A DNA stretch of 64,000 nucleotides from Eulemur rufifrons (lineage: Eukaryota > Chordata > Mammalia > Primates > Lemuridae): contig NC_090989.1 in NCBI RefSeq assembly GCF_041146395.1, forward strand, positions 120,403,501 through 120,467,500, in the 5' to 3' direction. A program made the position numbers and the translations under genes. How positions within the stretch are numbered: the first letter of the stretch is position 1; every line of letters starts with the position of its first letter. Under the pieces are notes generated by a model. That model ran no database searches, had not been told where the DNA came from, and saw only the letters and a program-made list of their open reading frames with translations. Shown here piece by piece: positions 1 to 11,999 of the stretch.

Positions 1-65
1 GAAGATGGCTGATTATTCTACATCTCAAAACCAGTCTTGCTAATGAAAACAATGTGAAAAGTGGA

Positions 66-93
<28 letters not shown>
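66..93. repeat. (TG)n microsatellite
   Basis: Uninterrupted TG dinucleotide run of about 14 units. Short reading frames on both strands here are products of the repeat, not genes. Confidence 0.95.
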
Positions 94-96
<3 letters not shown>

Positions 97-362
97 CAAA
101 CATGCTTGTATGTGTGCATTCTGGGCAATACTATGGCATGGCATTTCTCTTTTGACTTCCAATTGTTTTGTATCTGCCTGGTACCCGCATTTGTATGCAA
201 CAGGTGGTGGGATGAGGTGAGTTACATAGCTGTGAGTACTTCACTGTCTCAGCCTCTGTGTATTTGGACTCCAGAAAATGACACAGACAGGAAGGCATAA
301 GAACTTTGAGGGTAGGTTTTGGTTACTTCCAGACCTAAATGTCTCTTATAAAAATGTTCTAA

Positions 363-445
363 TCCAGGTGTGGTGGCTCACGGCTGCAATTCCAGCACTT
401 TGGGAGGCTAAGGCAGGAGGATCGCTTGGGACCAGGAGTTTGAGG
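363..445 (+). mobile_element. Alu/7SL-derived SINE fragment, 3'-truncated
   Basis: The sequence follows the first ~80 bases of an Alu left monomer, including the GTGGCTCAC box A region and the CACTTTGGGAGGC block, and stops right after AGGAGTTTGAG. The right monomer and A tail are missing. A direct repeat, AAAATGTTCTAA, lies on both sides (351-362 and 446-457), so the fragment looks like an insertion product rather than an eroded full Alu. It is the only Alu-like sequence I see in the window. Confidence 0.85.
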
Positions 446-563
446 AAAATGTTCTAAAATCCAGGCTGTAAGACACAGAATGTGATTGTGCCTCTCTATT
501 GTCCCAGAGAGGGCACCTAAGAGTCATGTTATAATAACAGAGTGTTTTATTCTTCAAATGTCC

Positions 564-986
564 TGTTGTGGGTTGAATTGTGTCCCCCTAAAAGATATAC
601 TCAAGTCCTAGACCCAGTGCCTGTGAATATGACCTTGTTTGGAAATAGAGTCTTTATAAAATGAACTCGTGCTTGATTAGGATCATTCCTAATCCAATGA
701 CTGCTGTCTTTACAAGAAGAGGAACTTTGAATGCAGACACAGACACAGGGAGAGCATCATGTGACTACAGAATCAGAGACTGTAGTGATGCCTTTACAAG
801 CCAAGGAACACCAATGATTTTAACAACCAGCAGCTAGGAAGAAGTAAGGAAGAAACCTTCAGAGAGAGGCTTGCCAATACCTTGATTTTGGACTTCTGCC
901 TCCAGAACTGGAAGACAATACATTTCTGTTATTTTAAGCCACCAAGTTTGTGGTAATTTCTTACTGCTGCCCAAGGAACTAATATA
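564..986 (+). mobile_element. MaLR solitary LTR (MLT1-type)
   Basis: Starts TGTTGTGGGTTGAATTG and carries the MLT1 landmarks in order: the GACCTTGTTTGGAAATAG block, a TTACAAGAAGAGGA block, GCCTCCAGAACTGG and TTTTAAGCCACCAAGTTTG, ending near AACTAATA. About 420 bp, the usual MLT1 length. No internal sequence is attached, so it is a solo LTR. Confidence 0.85.
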
Positions 987-1043
987 CGCCCCAAGCCTTT
1001 AACAGATTTAAGACCTATAATTCCAACCTGAAAATAGAAATGG

Positions 1044-1067
1044 AACAACAACAACAACAACAACAAC
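1044..1067. repeat. (CAA)n microsatellite
   Basis: About eight perfect CAA units. Confidence 0.95.
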
Positions 1068-1070
1068 TGG

Positions 1071-2485
1071 AGATGATTTCAAACTTACACAAGAAAACTT
1101 TGAAATCAGGGCAGTTAGGGAAATGGAAGAGGAGTCTCCTGTGTGTAAAATATGAAGAAAATGGATAATGTTCTTTTTGTCAAACTGCCCGAAAGTGCAA
1201 TAGACTTCCTTCTTCTAAGATGGAAGGGAAAATTCTCTGTAACTTTCAGGGAAAATAAGGGCAGCCAGATAACCCTACTGTTCTGTGACAGCCCATCACC
1301 AAATGAGAGATGGAGAATAATAGAAAAGACAGCGATGATATAAAACGGGTCCCAGCCACGGAGCATTGCTGGATTAACTCCAGCAGCATTTGTGTACGTT
1401 GTCATGTCAATAAAATTACTGAAATTGAAACCTGAAATTGAACAGAGTGTGAAAGAAAGAAGATATTACTCAAGGGACCTAGGCAGTAAATATTCACATT
1501 AAGGGGATGTGATATCATGGAAAGTTTCTGAGGATTGCAATGCGATTGAAGTCCAAACAAAGGGGGTATAATTTCATTGTTTCCCTATGTGGCCCCCCCC
1601 TTTTTTTGGCAGAATGGAGCACTTGGTTATAATGAAATTGGGCTCCTGACAAGAGAAATCAAAGTTCAGAGATGCATCAGTAAGTTAGAGTGCATATTCA
1701 TTTATTCACAAGTCTTATGGGGCTGCTTTCTCTCAGTTAAGAGCTGTGAGCTTACTTTATTCACCAGCAAGAAATTAGATGTGAAGAATAGGCTCTGGGT
1801 TTCCCACTCTTGGATAAGGGAGAAACTGAGCCTGAACACGAATGAGGTCGGCTTGGCAGTGTAGCTAGAAACCCACCTCTTGCGTTACATCTCCTTGCTT
1901 AGCTGTGGAATAATCCCTTTTTACCCGCTCCACAATCCACGGGCCCCTCACGACATACCCCATGCAACCTCTCTCTTCTGCCATCTTGGGCAAAGGTTGA
2001 AGTGCACCATTCCCGTGACTGAGACTGAGAACTGCTGCAGGCCAGTTTGTTACGCTTTTTTAGTCAAGAAAGCCCATCTGCCAGCTGTTTCCATCCCTAG
2101 CAGTCTGAGTGCTTCACTGGAAGTCTGACATCCCTACATGCCATGTGGTAGGGCATTGGAAATTCTGATGATGATCTGTCCATAGAGGAAACTCCTGACT
2201 CAAAATACAGGCAGGTTTTCCCTGACACCCAAACCACTACCAGTGTTTCTTCTTGGGGATTATTTTCCATTGAAAGAATTTGCATCCTGTTTTAAGTTCT
2301 CATATTCTTGTAAAAATAAATCAAAAGGAAATAAAACACAACATCTAATCCATCATTAGATGTATCTATAAAAGGCAAAGTGTTGTCAAATTGGTGAGGA
2401 AGACCTGTTTTATCTTTCCTGGGGATGTGATTAATATGCTGAGCTCAAGATAATTTGACTGAGTTCTTACAAAGCAGTAGGAGGT
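1071..2485. other. Unique non-coding stretch
   Basis: No recognisable repeat or exon. Open frames are under 100 codons, lack homology I recognise and lie on both strands. A C8/T7 homopolymer pair sits near 1594-1610. Confidence 0.5.
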
Positions 2486-2489
2486 AGTT

Positions 2490-2632
2490 CCAATTATGAT
2501 TCTTATTTTATAAATGGAAACTGAGCCTTAGAGATGTTAAAAAAATTGGCCAAGTTTTGCAGAGTTAGAATTGAAACCCAGGTGTATATATCTTCCAAAC
2601 CAAGTGGTTGAAAGCACCAGTATGCCACATTG
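2490..2632 (-). repeat. MIR SINE, antisense
   Basis: Antisense MIR order: ATTTTATAAATGGAAACTGAG, then a TTGGCCAAG-like block, then GAATTGAAACCCAGG. Diverged, as expected for this ancient tRNA-derived SINE. Confidence 0.7.
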
Positions 2633-2685
2633 CTACTCATGAACTGCAATTTTCAGGGAAGCACAGGACGTCAGGGATGTGTGAC

Positions 2686-3050
2686 TGTCTTAGTCTGTTT
2701 AGGCTGCTATAACAAAATGCCATGCACTGATTAGCTTATAAACAACAGAAATTTATTTCTATGGTTCTGGAAGCTGGGAAGCCCAAGATCAAGGTGCCAG
2801 CAGATTTGGAGTCTGGTGAGGGTTCATTTCCTAGCTCATAGATGGCTCCTTCTTGCTGTACCCTTACATGGTGGAAGGAGCAAGGCAGCTTTCTGGGGCC
2901 TCTTTAATAAGGACACTGATACCATTCATGAGGATTTCACCCACATAACCTAACTACCACCTTGTAGGGCCCATTTCTTAATACCATCATCTTTAGGGTT
3001 AGGATTTCAACATATGAATATTGGGGGAGGCACAAACATTCAGATCATAA
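2686..3050 (-). mobile_element. MaLR-type solitary LTR, antisense
   Basis: Reads as the reverse complement of a MaLR LTR: TGTCTTAGTC...GGCTGCTATAACAAAATGCC, then ACAGAAATTTATTTCT, CTTACATGGTGGAAGGAG, and ending ACAAACATTCAGATCATAA. About 365 bp with no internal region. The exact subfamily is uncertain. The copy at 8107-8449 is a diverged relative in the same orientation. Confidence 0.75.
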
Positions 3051-3089
3051 GAGTGGCTCTAGCAGTCATCCAAACAACTCTTTAGCCAA

Positions 3090-3565
3090 TGCATAAGTCT
3101 CCTCGACAGGATTGCTAAAAAGTGGTTGTCTAAATTCTCTCTGCTTACCTTTAGTGTCAGAGAGCTCACCACCTCTTTGGATAGCCCATACTGTGTTTTG
3201 GGCCATATCTAAGCATTTAGAAACATTGTTTTAGTTGAGATTTGAGGTTACGCCATGTGTAACCTCTACCCATTCATTCTAGTTCTTTCCTCTGTGTCTA
3301 CACAAAATGAATCCAATGCTATGGCAGCCTGTGGAGCATTTAAGGATAGGCTTTGCTTCTCTCTAAATCTTTACTTTTTATTCAGTGTTCAAACAAAACC
3401 TCATCCATGATGGTCAGCAAAAATTTTGCTTTTCTTAGAACATGATATAGTTTGTTAAGTCCGTTTGTAAGTGTGGGAGACAGAATTTGAACACAAAATT
3501 CCAGGTGCAATTTGGCCAGAAAATAGCAAGGTGAGACTCTTGTATCCTGTCTTTTTACCACCCTT
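3090..3565 (-). mobile_element. CR1/L3 LINE 3' region, antisense, ancient
   Basis: The block order matches the antisense 3' part of mammalian CR1/L3 LINEs: GTCAGAGAGCTCACCACCTC, then AACCTCTACCCATTC followed by CTAGTTCTTTCCTCTG, and finally AATTCCAGGTGCAATTTGG. Heavily diverged, with no reading frame left. Assigned from remembered family structure. Confidence 0.6.
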
Positions 3566-3570
3566 GGGGG

Positions 3571-4265
3571 CCTGGGAAGCAGCCTGGTATTGACTAAGTT
3601 TCACGTGAGATTAACTTGGACTCTGCTCTGAGTTAGACTCTGGGATGACCCAGGCATGCCTTTGCACTATCCATGAATACAGCAATTTTTTGAGCACAGG
3701 CCATGGTAAAAATGCTCAGCCCTTTGTGTACTCCATCGACCAACCTTTGCTGAGACAAAAACATAGTCCTTGGTGCAAACTGAACTCATTAAAACCCAAC
3801 ATCCCAATTGGTGTTATAAATGTTGCTGTCTAGATACCTCCCCCATGGCTATTTGCCAGAGACCATCATAGAAATCTATAGATAAAACAATCTTATCAGT
3901 TCCAATACATTGGTTAGGGCAAACATTCTAGGTATAGTATATGCATTTTGGACACAGCCTGTAGTTTTCTATAAATCATCCAGTTTAGGAGCAAGAACTA
4001 CTGAGAAGCCTGGAAACTTGCAAGAAATATGTTATCTTGAATTCAGCGTCTCCTTCTTGTCCTTCCAAATGGCAACTAACTCTTTCTTCTGCATCAGCAG
4101 GGCAGTATGTCTTCAGAGTCATTGTCTCCTTGCTCTGTGCTTATTCTAGGTGGACATTGTCTACCCAGTTTTCTCTAAAGTATTTGTGTGAGTTTTGGAA
4201 GAGCATACCATGTTCCTTTTTTGGCTAAGATACAGTTTCAGCCTACCTTCAAATAACAGGAGGAA
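3571..4265. other. Unique non-coding stretch
   Basis: Nothing recognisable. Short frames of 62-79 codons have no features of real proteins. Confidence 0.45.
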
Positions 4266-4267
4266 GC

Positions 4268-4480
4268 AATACTTGAACATCTATTTGCCAGGTCCTCTCT
4301 ATCTCTCTCTCTATCTCTCTCTTTTCATTCATGATCTTGTTTAATCCTCCAACAGCCCTATAAAGTGGATAAAGTTATTCCCACTGCATAGAGAAAGCTC
4401 AGAAACTGAGGCTTAGACAGAGAGGTAGGATGACTTGCCCAAAGCTAGGAACTGACAGAGTCAGTCTTCAAACCCTTGTA
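4268..4480 (-). repeat. MIR SINE, antisense, with internal (TCTC)n
   Basis: Antisense MIR landmarks: TTTAATCCTCCAACAGCCCT, CAGAAACTGAGGCTTAGA and GACTTGCCCAAAGCTAG. A pyrimidine (TC/TATC) simple repeat at about 4297-4323 interrupts the 5' part. Confidence 0.8.
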
Positions 4481-4484
4481 AACT

Positions 4485-5110
4485 CACTGTAGGTGTGCCC
4501 CATTCCCCCCGCCCCAGATTGCTTTACTGTTCCCAATTGCAGTCCTCTAAGGCAGTTTGAAAGGATGCCAGTTATCTTCTCCTCAGAGGCAGGGTTTCCA
4601 CTACAGAATGATCCTATTGTGTTATAGGATTCGTCAGAAGGTTAATCAAGGAGGCCTAGCACAAAAGTTACTCATCCCGCTGCAATCATTTTATCTAAAT
4701 GAGATAGGCTACTTTGGCTTGACTTTTCTCATTAGATCAAATCAAATCAATGATTTTTTAAGAATCCAAAAGTATTTTCGCTTAGAAAACAGGAGAAAGT
4801 AAAGTGAAAGTTTTCATTGAGCTACAGGAAGAAATTTTTGTTAATCAATTCATATTAATACAAATCTTATGGATGGATTCGAGATTTAAAGTTGGAGGCA
4901 GAACGGGTGAGGGGATGGCTACTGAGTCTGCACTGAAAACTAGCAATATCCAAAGGGTTTGTGGTGGAAGGTGTTTTGAAATGTCACAGAATGCAGAGAT
5001 TCTCTAAATATTAGGGTTAGGATTTCCTTAAAATTTATGGTCTTTGTCAGGGTTTCCCAACCTTCCAGGGCCAGGCAGGTACTGTCAATGTGTGATAGAC
5101 CTGGGTATAA
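4485..5110. other. Unique non-coding stretch
   Basis: No repeat family or exon recognised. Confidence 0.4.
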
Positions 5111-5117
5111 GGATTTT

Positions 5118-5770
5118 CCCCATTTTTTTTATTGTGGTAAAATACACATAGCATAAAATTTATCATCTTAACCATTTTTAAGTGTACAGTTCAGTGGTTA
5201 AATACATTCATATGTTGTGTAATCATCACTACCATCCATCTCCATAATTCTTATCTTCTTATAAAACTGAAACTCTATACCCATTAAACAATAATTCCCC
5301 ATTCTCCTCTCCCCTCAGCCACTGGAAACCACCACTCTACTTTCTGTCTCCGTGATTTTGACTCCTCTAAATACCTCATATAAAGGGAATCCTATGTTAT
5401 TTGTCTTTTTGTTACTGGCTTATTTTACTCAGCATAATGTCCTCAAGGTTCTCCCATGTTGTAGCATGTTGCAGAATTTTCTTCGTTTATAAGTCTGAGT
5501 AATATTCCATTGTATATACACATGGCACATCACCTTTTGCTTATCCATTCATCTGTCAGTGGATACTTGGGTTGCTTCCAAGTTTTAGATATTGTGAATA
5601 TTGCTGTTATGAGGATAGTATATAAATACCTCTTCAAGACCTTGTTTTCAATTATTTTTGGTATATATCCAGAAGTCAACTTGCTGGAAAATGATAATTC
5701 TATTTTTAATTTTTTGAGAATGGGTGTAGGTTTATACAGAATCACGGTACACACTTTGACCAAAGGCATT
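5118..5770 (-). mobile_element. L1M (L1MB/L1MC-like) 3' end, antisense
   Basis: From left to right this is the reverse complement of an L1M: 3'UTR starting at a T-run (TTTTTTTATTGTGGTAAAAT), then the end of ORF2. Read on the minus strand, 5530-5769 still encodes the L1 ORF2 C-terminal signature TWKQPKYPLTDEWISK. It is 5'-truncated near 5770 and no longer coding elsewhere. Confidence 0.85.
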
Positions 5771-6204
5771 GAAAAAAATTAAACATTTGATTGGACAAAC
5801 AACAAGACTTCAGGCCAGAGTTGGTTCCTGGAGTTCTAATTAATGACCCCTAGGCCATCAATGACACACTCTTTTGCTACTTAGTGGACAAGTCTTTACA
5901 TGGCACAGAGTTCAGCTCCTGTTGGCACTGGCTGCAGAGTCCTCCAATTCTGGGGGGCTGAAAGGACTGTTCTCTATGTGGAAACATACTAAAGAGGAAG
6001 TAAACGTATTTAGGAAAGGAGAAAAGATCCAGTTACAATACAATCCCTGTGGGAAAATGATAAGAATGAAGAAATACCCTCACTTTAAAAGCTACCTAGA
6101 AGTCTCTAGTCTTGCAGCTTTTTGGGATGACACCACTAATGACAGTGGTCCAAGTATTTCTCTTATGCCCAGTGGAAATCCAGCATCTTCTTTTATTTTC
6201 TCTT

Positions 6205-7830
6205 CTTTTCTTTCTTTAAAAATTTTTTATTATAGGAAAATTCCAAACATACAGAAAGAGAGAGAACATCTATTAATAGTTCTCCATCACCCAGCTCCAA
6301 CAATTGTGAGCTCACAGCCAATCTTGTTTCCGCTACATTCCCACTCACTGACCTTGCCCGCTTCCAGTATTTCAAAGCAAATTCCAGCCATCATGTCAAT
6401 TTATCTATAAATATTTTACTATGTAACTCTAAAAGTTAGGGACCCTTTTTTTCTAGCAAAAAGCTAACCACAATACCATTCGATAATAGAACAACAAAAA
6501 TCCATTAATATCATCAAATATCCAATCAATGTTTACATTTCCTTGATTATCTCATTTTTTTATTGTTTTTTACAGTTTGGTTCAATCCAGGTACATACAA
6601 GGTCCACATATTGCAATTGTTGGTATTTGTCCTAAGTCTCTTTTAATTTGAAGGTTCCCCTTCCATTTCTCATTCTCTCTCTCTCTCTTTATTTCTTTAT
6701 AATTTAGTTGTTAAACAAGACACTGGATTGTTTGTCCTACAGGGTTTTCCACTGTTTGGATTTTGGAATTGGATCTCATGGTGTCATTTATTCTTTTTAT
6801 TCTTTTATTTATTTATTTATTTATTGGCTACTAAACATCCTACAATGCCTCACGGTGTCATTTACTGAGTTCCTCTCTTCCTTTAAATTGCTAGTTAGAG
6901 CTAAGGGCTTGATTAGATTCAGGTTTAATTTTTTTTTTCTTTTGGCAAGTCTACTTCATTGGTGGAGCTGTGTATTTTCATTAGGAGACCTGTGCTGTCC
7001 AGTTATCTCTTTGTGATATTAGTGGCATTGATGATTGTTGCCTAGATCCACCAATTCATTTATTGTTACCAAATACTGATTTTTCTAATTCTATAATTTC
7101 TTCTTCACCTCATATTATCTGTATGATAATATAAAGAAAAACTTTCCCTCATCATTAATTTGGTTACTCTGTGGTATAGTTCTTGTAAGAAAGGAAAAAT
7201 AATTGCTTTTTACTTTCCTTGTATTTACCAGTTTTATGAGTAATAAATTGGTTTCCTAATTTTCCTTCAGTTACTACTGAATTTCTTCTTTAGTATTGTT
7301 TTTTCTTTAGTTATCATTATAGGCTTATGGATTCAAATGTATTTGATATAGTATCAAATCATTGAATTTTGTCCCTATCAATAGCCAAATTATTCCATTT
7401 TTGAATAGCGGGAACCTTTTTAATTTAGATCCTGAGTCCTTTGAGAAAACCCTGGTAGTCTTTCATTATCTCCTTGATTTTTAGTATAAAATATTTCAGG
7501 CTCACCTTGTTAATTTCCTGTTTCAGAATTGGAATAAGCCTTTTCTTCAAGGAGAATCCTTTTGGGGAAAATATTTAGAGACCATAGTGTGGACACTGGG
7601 GTGCTCATTGCTACTGGGTTGGTCCTTGTTTCTAGACTTTTCAGCAGATAGAGCCAGGAAATATTTACATTTTCAAAAGATAAAATTTATCATGAGTTCA
7701 TGCTGATACTTCCAATTCAAATTCAGAATTGTAGGGTTTTTATTTAACCTCATTGATTTTATGTCTGTAACTCCTTCTCCTATGCTGAAAATTCCAGTTA
7801 TCAGAAATGTCAACATAAGTATTAATTTAT
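6205..7830 (-). mobile_element. Old L1M-type LINE sequence, antisense
   Basis: Starts TTTATTATAGGAAAATTCC and runs through blocks I associate with the antisense non-coding 3' part of old L1M elements: CCATCACCCAGCTCCAACAA, TCACAGCCAATCTTGTTTC, a (TTTA)n run at 6805-6826, and CCTAGATCCACCAATTCATT. No ORF2 protein signature is visible, so the family and right-hand limit are approximate. Confidence 0.5.
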
Positions 7831-8106
7831 TTTATCCTACAATACACATTAAGTGATCTCAGAATAGTCAAACCAACATGTAAATAATATGATAATTGGA
7901 TACACACAGTTTATAATATTTCTGTAGCCTTTTTGCCTTTAGGGTTTATCCTACTTAGGATGTAAAATCAACTGGTATATTTTAAAATATCTTGGAATAG
8001 TTCCTCTGTGTGTGGTTATGCCACTAACTTAGGTTCATTTGATTTATTTTGCTTTAGATTTTTAGAAAATTCTTTTTTTTAAAATTTAATTTTGGCTTAT
8101 ACCAGT

Positions 8107-8449
8107 ATATTAGCCAGCTCAGGCTGCTATAACAAGGTACCGTAGATTGGGTGACTTACAAACAACAGAAATTTATTTCTCATAGTTCTGGAGGTTAGAA
8201 GTCTGAGATTACAGGGGCAGCATGGTCAAGGCAGATGAGTGCCCTCTTCTGAGTTGCAGACTGCTGTCTCCTAATTGTATCCTCACATGGTGGAAAGGCA
8301 AGAGAGCTCTGTGGTGTCTCTTTTATAAGAGCACTAACTCCATTCATGGGGGCTCCACCCTCATGACCTGACTACCTCCCAAAGGCCCTATCCATCACAT
8401 TGGGGTTAAGATGAATTTTGGGAGGACACAAACATTCAGCCCATAACAA
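8107..8449 (-). mobile_element. MaLR-type solitary LTR, antisense
   Basis: Blocks GGCTGCTATAACAAGGTACC, ACAGAAATTTATTTCTC, TCCTCACATGGTGGAAAGG and GCTCCACCCTCATGACCTG follow the antisense MaLR LTR order, ending ACAAACATTCAGCCCATAACA. About 343 bp. Confidence 0.75.
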
Positions 8450-8454
8450 CGAGT

Positions 8455-9735
8455 ATCTCTTCTTCAAATTATAGTTTATCTGGAAGCTGGTGTTTCTCTT
8501 ACCTAGCTTTCAGTTTAATATTTTGCTTTCCTAAATTCTGGATTTCAGCTCTGTTTCTTGCCTACTTTGACTATCATTCGTTTTCTACACATTTTTGCTT
8601 CAAGCTGAAGACCTCCCCAATTCCTTAAATCCACCCCAAGTTAGCATTAACACACTTTACAGTCACAGGAGAATTCTACTTAAGGATTGTCTATGGGTAA
8701 TGGGTAGAGTTTATAGGCAATCACTTAAAATTGAATATCAGCCATCATATTCTAAAATTAGCCACAATCCCCAGTGGGCCTGGCCTGCTGCCATCTTTCT
8801 TCCTCCTGTGTCTTCTATTCCATTTTATGGCTCCCAAGGTACAAACCACAAATTCCATAATTCATTTATTTTTTTCCCCAGAAGAAATAGCTTTATTGGG
8901 ATTGGCATCTGGAGAAAGAAAGTAGTTCCTGATATATCATCATGACTTGAGGAATGCAGATAGGGCAGACACAGCACTGTTAGACAAATGGACTCCATTT
9001 CCCAGCAGACTCTGCAGTAAGTCTAGCAATACAAGGCTCTGCTGGGAAAATAGTTTCCCCACCCCCAAGGCCCTCTACTAAGATACCATTTTAAAAATGG
9101 AGCAGTGTTTTTAATATTCCTTCTGTACCTCAACTACCAATATTACAAATAAAGGGAAATGTCACATTTTATTAAACTTAAATTTATCTTTCACATTTAG
9201 TTCAAAGTGTCTCCCATTTTCCAAAACTGCTGGTAGCTACAGGGTCAATGGAGAAGTGAGAGTGCAACTGTATGGGCCCATGGTGGCCTTTTCCCATTTT
9301 TCTTCATCAGTTAGGCCAAGTAAGGAAGGTCTTAGGCTTAAGCAGTAGGGTTATCTCTCCCCATCCCCCAGTAGCACAATAGCACAATAAGGCATCAAAG
9401 GTGGAATGCAGAGCCAGGCTGGTGAGACCTGTGGGCAGGAAAGCACAGCTCCATAATTGGTGCAGAATAAGAGGGATGTTTGCTGCCTTGAGTGAGGTGG
9501 GTGTCTGTGAGTTTTCTTCATCTTTATCTTCATCTTCTCCTCCAGTCCTGGCCCTGTATTCCAGTACCTAGGAATTCACAGAAGGCTTATCTGTGGTCAC
9601 TATGGAGGAGAGTGGAAAGTAGTGGGTGTCTAGGGGTGTCTAGGGTGGGAGATTTAGTAGCGTGGATATAGTGGCTATAGCCCAGAGCAAGAAGACACTG
9701 GAGGGAAAACATAATGTCCATGAAGATCCCTGGAG
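8455..9735. other. Unique non-coding stretch
   Basis: No exon or clear repeat. It contains a perfect 12-bp inverted repeat (TTTCCCAGCAGA at 8998-9009 and its complement at 9038-9049). Confidence 0.4.
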
Positions 9736-9738
9736 AGC

Positions 9739-9775
9739 GTGTGTGTGTGTGTGTGTGTGTGTGCGTGTGTGTGTA
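9739..9775. repeat. (TG)n microsatellite
   Basis: TG run with one CG interruption. It explains the His-Thr-rich antisense frame seen here. Confidence 0.95.
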
Positions 9776-9779
9776 TGGT

Positions 9780-11875
9780 AAGACACAATCAATAGGATTG
9801 TAGCCTTTGGGGAATGCAGAGTTGGGGGAACATAGAGGACCCCCAAGTGGGCATGACCTTAGCCCTTCTGCACTGGGATGGCAGTGGCTCAGGACTTCTT
9901 GTGATGTCTGTGCCTGGACTCAATCATTCTTACCTTTCTACCACTTTCTTAAACAGAGCAGTTCATCTCCCCTCTGCAACTCAGACTAAGCTCTGGACCC
10001 AGATTCCCATATCCAAACACCCACTGAAGTGTCCTAAAAGCAGAGGGCCATCTGCTTAGGGTCTCCATACTTTCACAGTTCAAAACACTGACAAAGCTTA
10101 GAAATCACATCTTTCTTGGTTACCTGATCACAGTCTAGTCAGTCTCTCCCCACTCTGCCTTCCAGAACCAGATCCTAGGGCTTGCAGGATTTTTTTCCTT
10201 CTCTTTTCTTCAAGATATAGAAGTGTCGGAAAAAGTAGAAACTGATGCATATCCAGAAAGTGTGACAATATCCCATATGACAACAGGTGAACTCCATGAG
10301 CTTTTCCTCTTTCATTTCCTCTCTCAGTTCTTTTTCTAAAACAGATGAGCTTTCCATGTCTGCCTGAAATAGTGTGTCGCATAATAGCTGTCTCAGTCCT
10401 GCTGTAGTCTTTTCTCCTGCTCTCAAAGTCTTGCCTCTTCCTGCAAACCAGCAAGAACAAACAGATCTCAGATTCCTAAATGACTGACAGTTTATCTCAG
10501 TTTGTAATCAGAAGGATTCCACCACCACCAATAAAAACACCCCCAATATTAAATACAATGAAAAAGGTGTAACTATATAGACTGAATAAACTGTACTGTA
10601 ATTGATAATTAATAAACAAATTATATTTGTTCTCCCCTATAGAGAGTGTCAATATTTTCCGAAATGTCACATGCCTAAGCTCAGTGGGAGGAAGGCCTTC
10701 CCTGGAGCAGGGTGTGGGAAAGCAGAGGCTCTGACCTGGACCCACACTGTCCAGCCATTGACTGCTCCTGCTACTCTTCTCATCATCCCTCAGCAGTTTG
10801 CATTCTCAAGCCAGTGGACACTCACCTATACTTTGGAACCATTGTTCTCTAGGGGACAAAGGGGTCACAAGTCAGATCCACAGATGTCAGCTGAGGAAGC
10901 CAATGTGGCCCGTGTCTTCTTGCAGCAGGCTGGGCTCCCAGGGCACTAGGTACTGTGGGAAGAGTTCCTGCCAAGTGCTTCATTTGAGTTTTCTTTGACC
11001 TCAAGGCAGAGTAGTTTTGTCCATTTGTTTTGCCCTTACTCCATCTAACTCAATGGAGAACAGAGATTTTTTGAGATTTAGATCTCTATCATTTCAGCAT
11101 GTTTTCTCCCCTGCTCCTACCTACCCCAGCTCCAGAAAGGTAGCCCAGTTGTAGCAGGGTAGAGGCCGCACTGGTGGGAGGAGGGAGGGTGAGTACACGG
11201 AGCAGCTATCATGTGAAGTCCACCTGCCTTGGAGATCCCACAGGCTGACCACTGATGGTCTAGTCCTATATTTCACATCTGCTTTCCAGAATGTTGTTCC
11301 CCCACCATAACCTTCATAACCATCATATTGACTTATTATCTTGGAAACTGTTGAGAGATGCTTCTTATGGAGACTGTGCTCGGGGAGTGATTGTGACCCT
11401 TGTTTATCCTCCCACCTGACTGCTCAAAACATTAGGTGTCATGGCCTCTAGAGTGATAACCGTGGGCATCTATTTTATCTTGAGTTTTTGGTGCCTTTTC
11501 CTTTTTCTGCTGGTGGGCATGAATATCTGGGACACCCCGAGGCCTGGACTCGCTGTGCTCCGGATCTGAGTCCTGGTCAGAGTTTGGCTCTGGGCTCCTG
11601 GCATTCTCAGCAGGACCTAAGTTTTTACCTCTACAGGTTTTGTGTAAATCTAGTGAGTGTGTTTTGGGGACACAAAATCATAGTAAATATCTAAAATCTT
11701 AAAATACATTTGTAGGATCTATATAACAGAATATTTCAAATGAGCACTGACCAGGAGAATCTGTGGCATATGATGACCCTGGTGGGCCAATGACACAAAC
11801 TCAGCAACAGGGTGCTTTGCCACTGTGGTCACACCCTCAGGTTTCTGGGAATCTGAAGTAGGTTGTCATTTCTGG
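9780..11875. other. Unique non-coding stretch
   Basis: No exon, RNA gene or repeat that I can name. The longest frames (about 110-115 codons, both strands around 10.1-10.9 kb) overlap one another and have no recognisable domain or codon pattern. Confidence 0.4.
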
Positions 11876-11879
11876 ACTT

Positions 11880-11995
11880 TGTGCCATTACTCATGGGCCA
11901 TATGGTCCCATCTGTACCCACGTTCCCTACTTGTAAAAGAAAGGCATTGGAATAGAAAGCCCTTAAGGTCCTCTCCAACTTTAACAACTGTATAG
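11880..11995 (+). repeat. MIR-like SINE fragment
   Basis: The end GGTCCTCTCCAACTTTAAC, preceded by CTACTTGTAAAAGAAAGG, matches the tail of MIR/MIR3-type SINEs. Short and diverged. Confidence 0.45.
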
Positions 11996-11999
11996 TGTT

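Noticed and set aside
5874..6410. 178-codon plus-strand frame, the longest outside L1
   Set aside because: Its second half runs into an antisense L1M-type repeat (from about 6205) and the first half has no recognisable protein features.
8998..9049. Perfect 12-bp inverted repeat (TTTCCCAGCAGA) as a possible transposon end or stem-loop gene
   Set aside because: Arms are short, the spacer has no further pairing and there is no flanking duplication; chance cannot be excluded.
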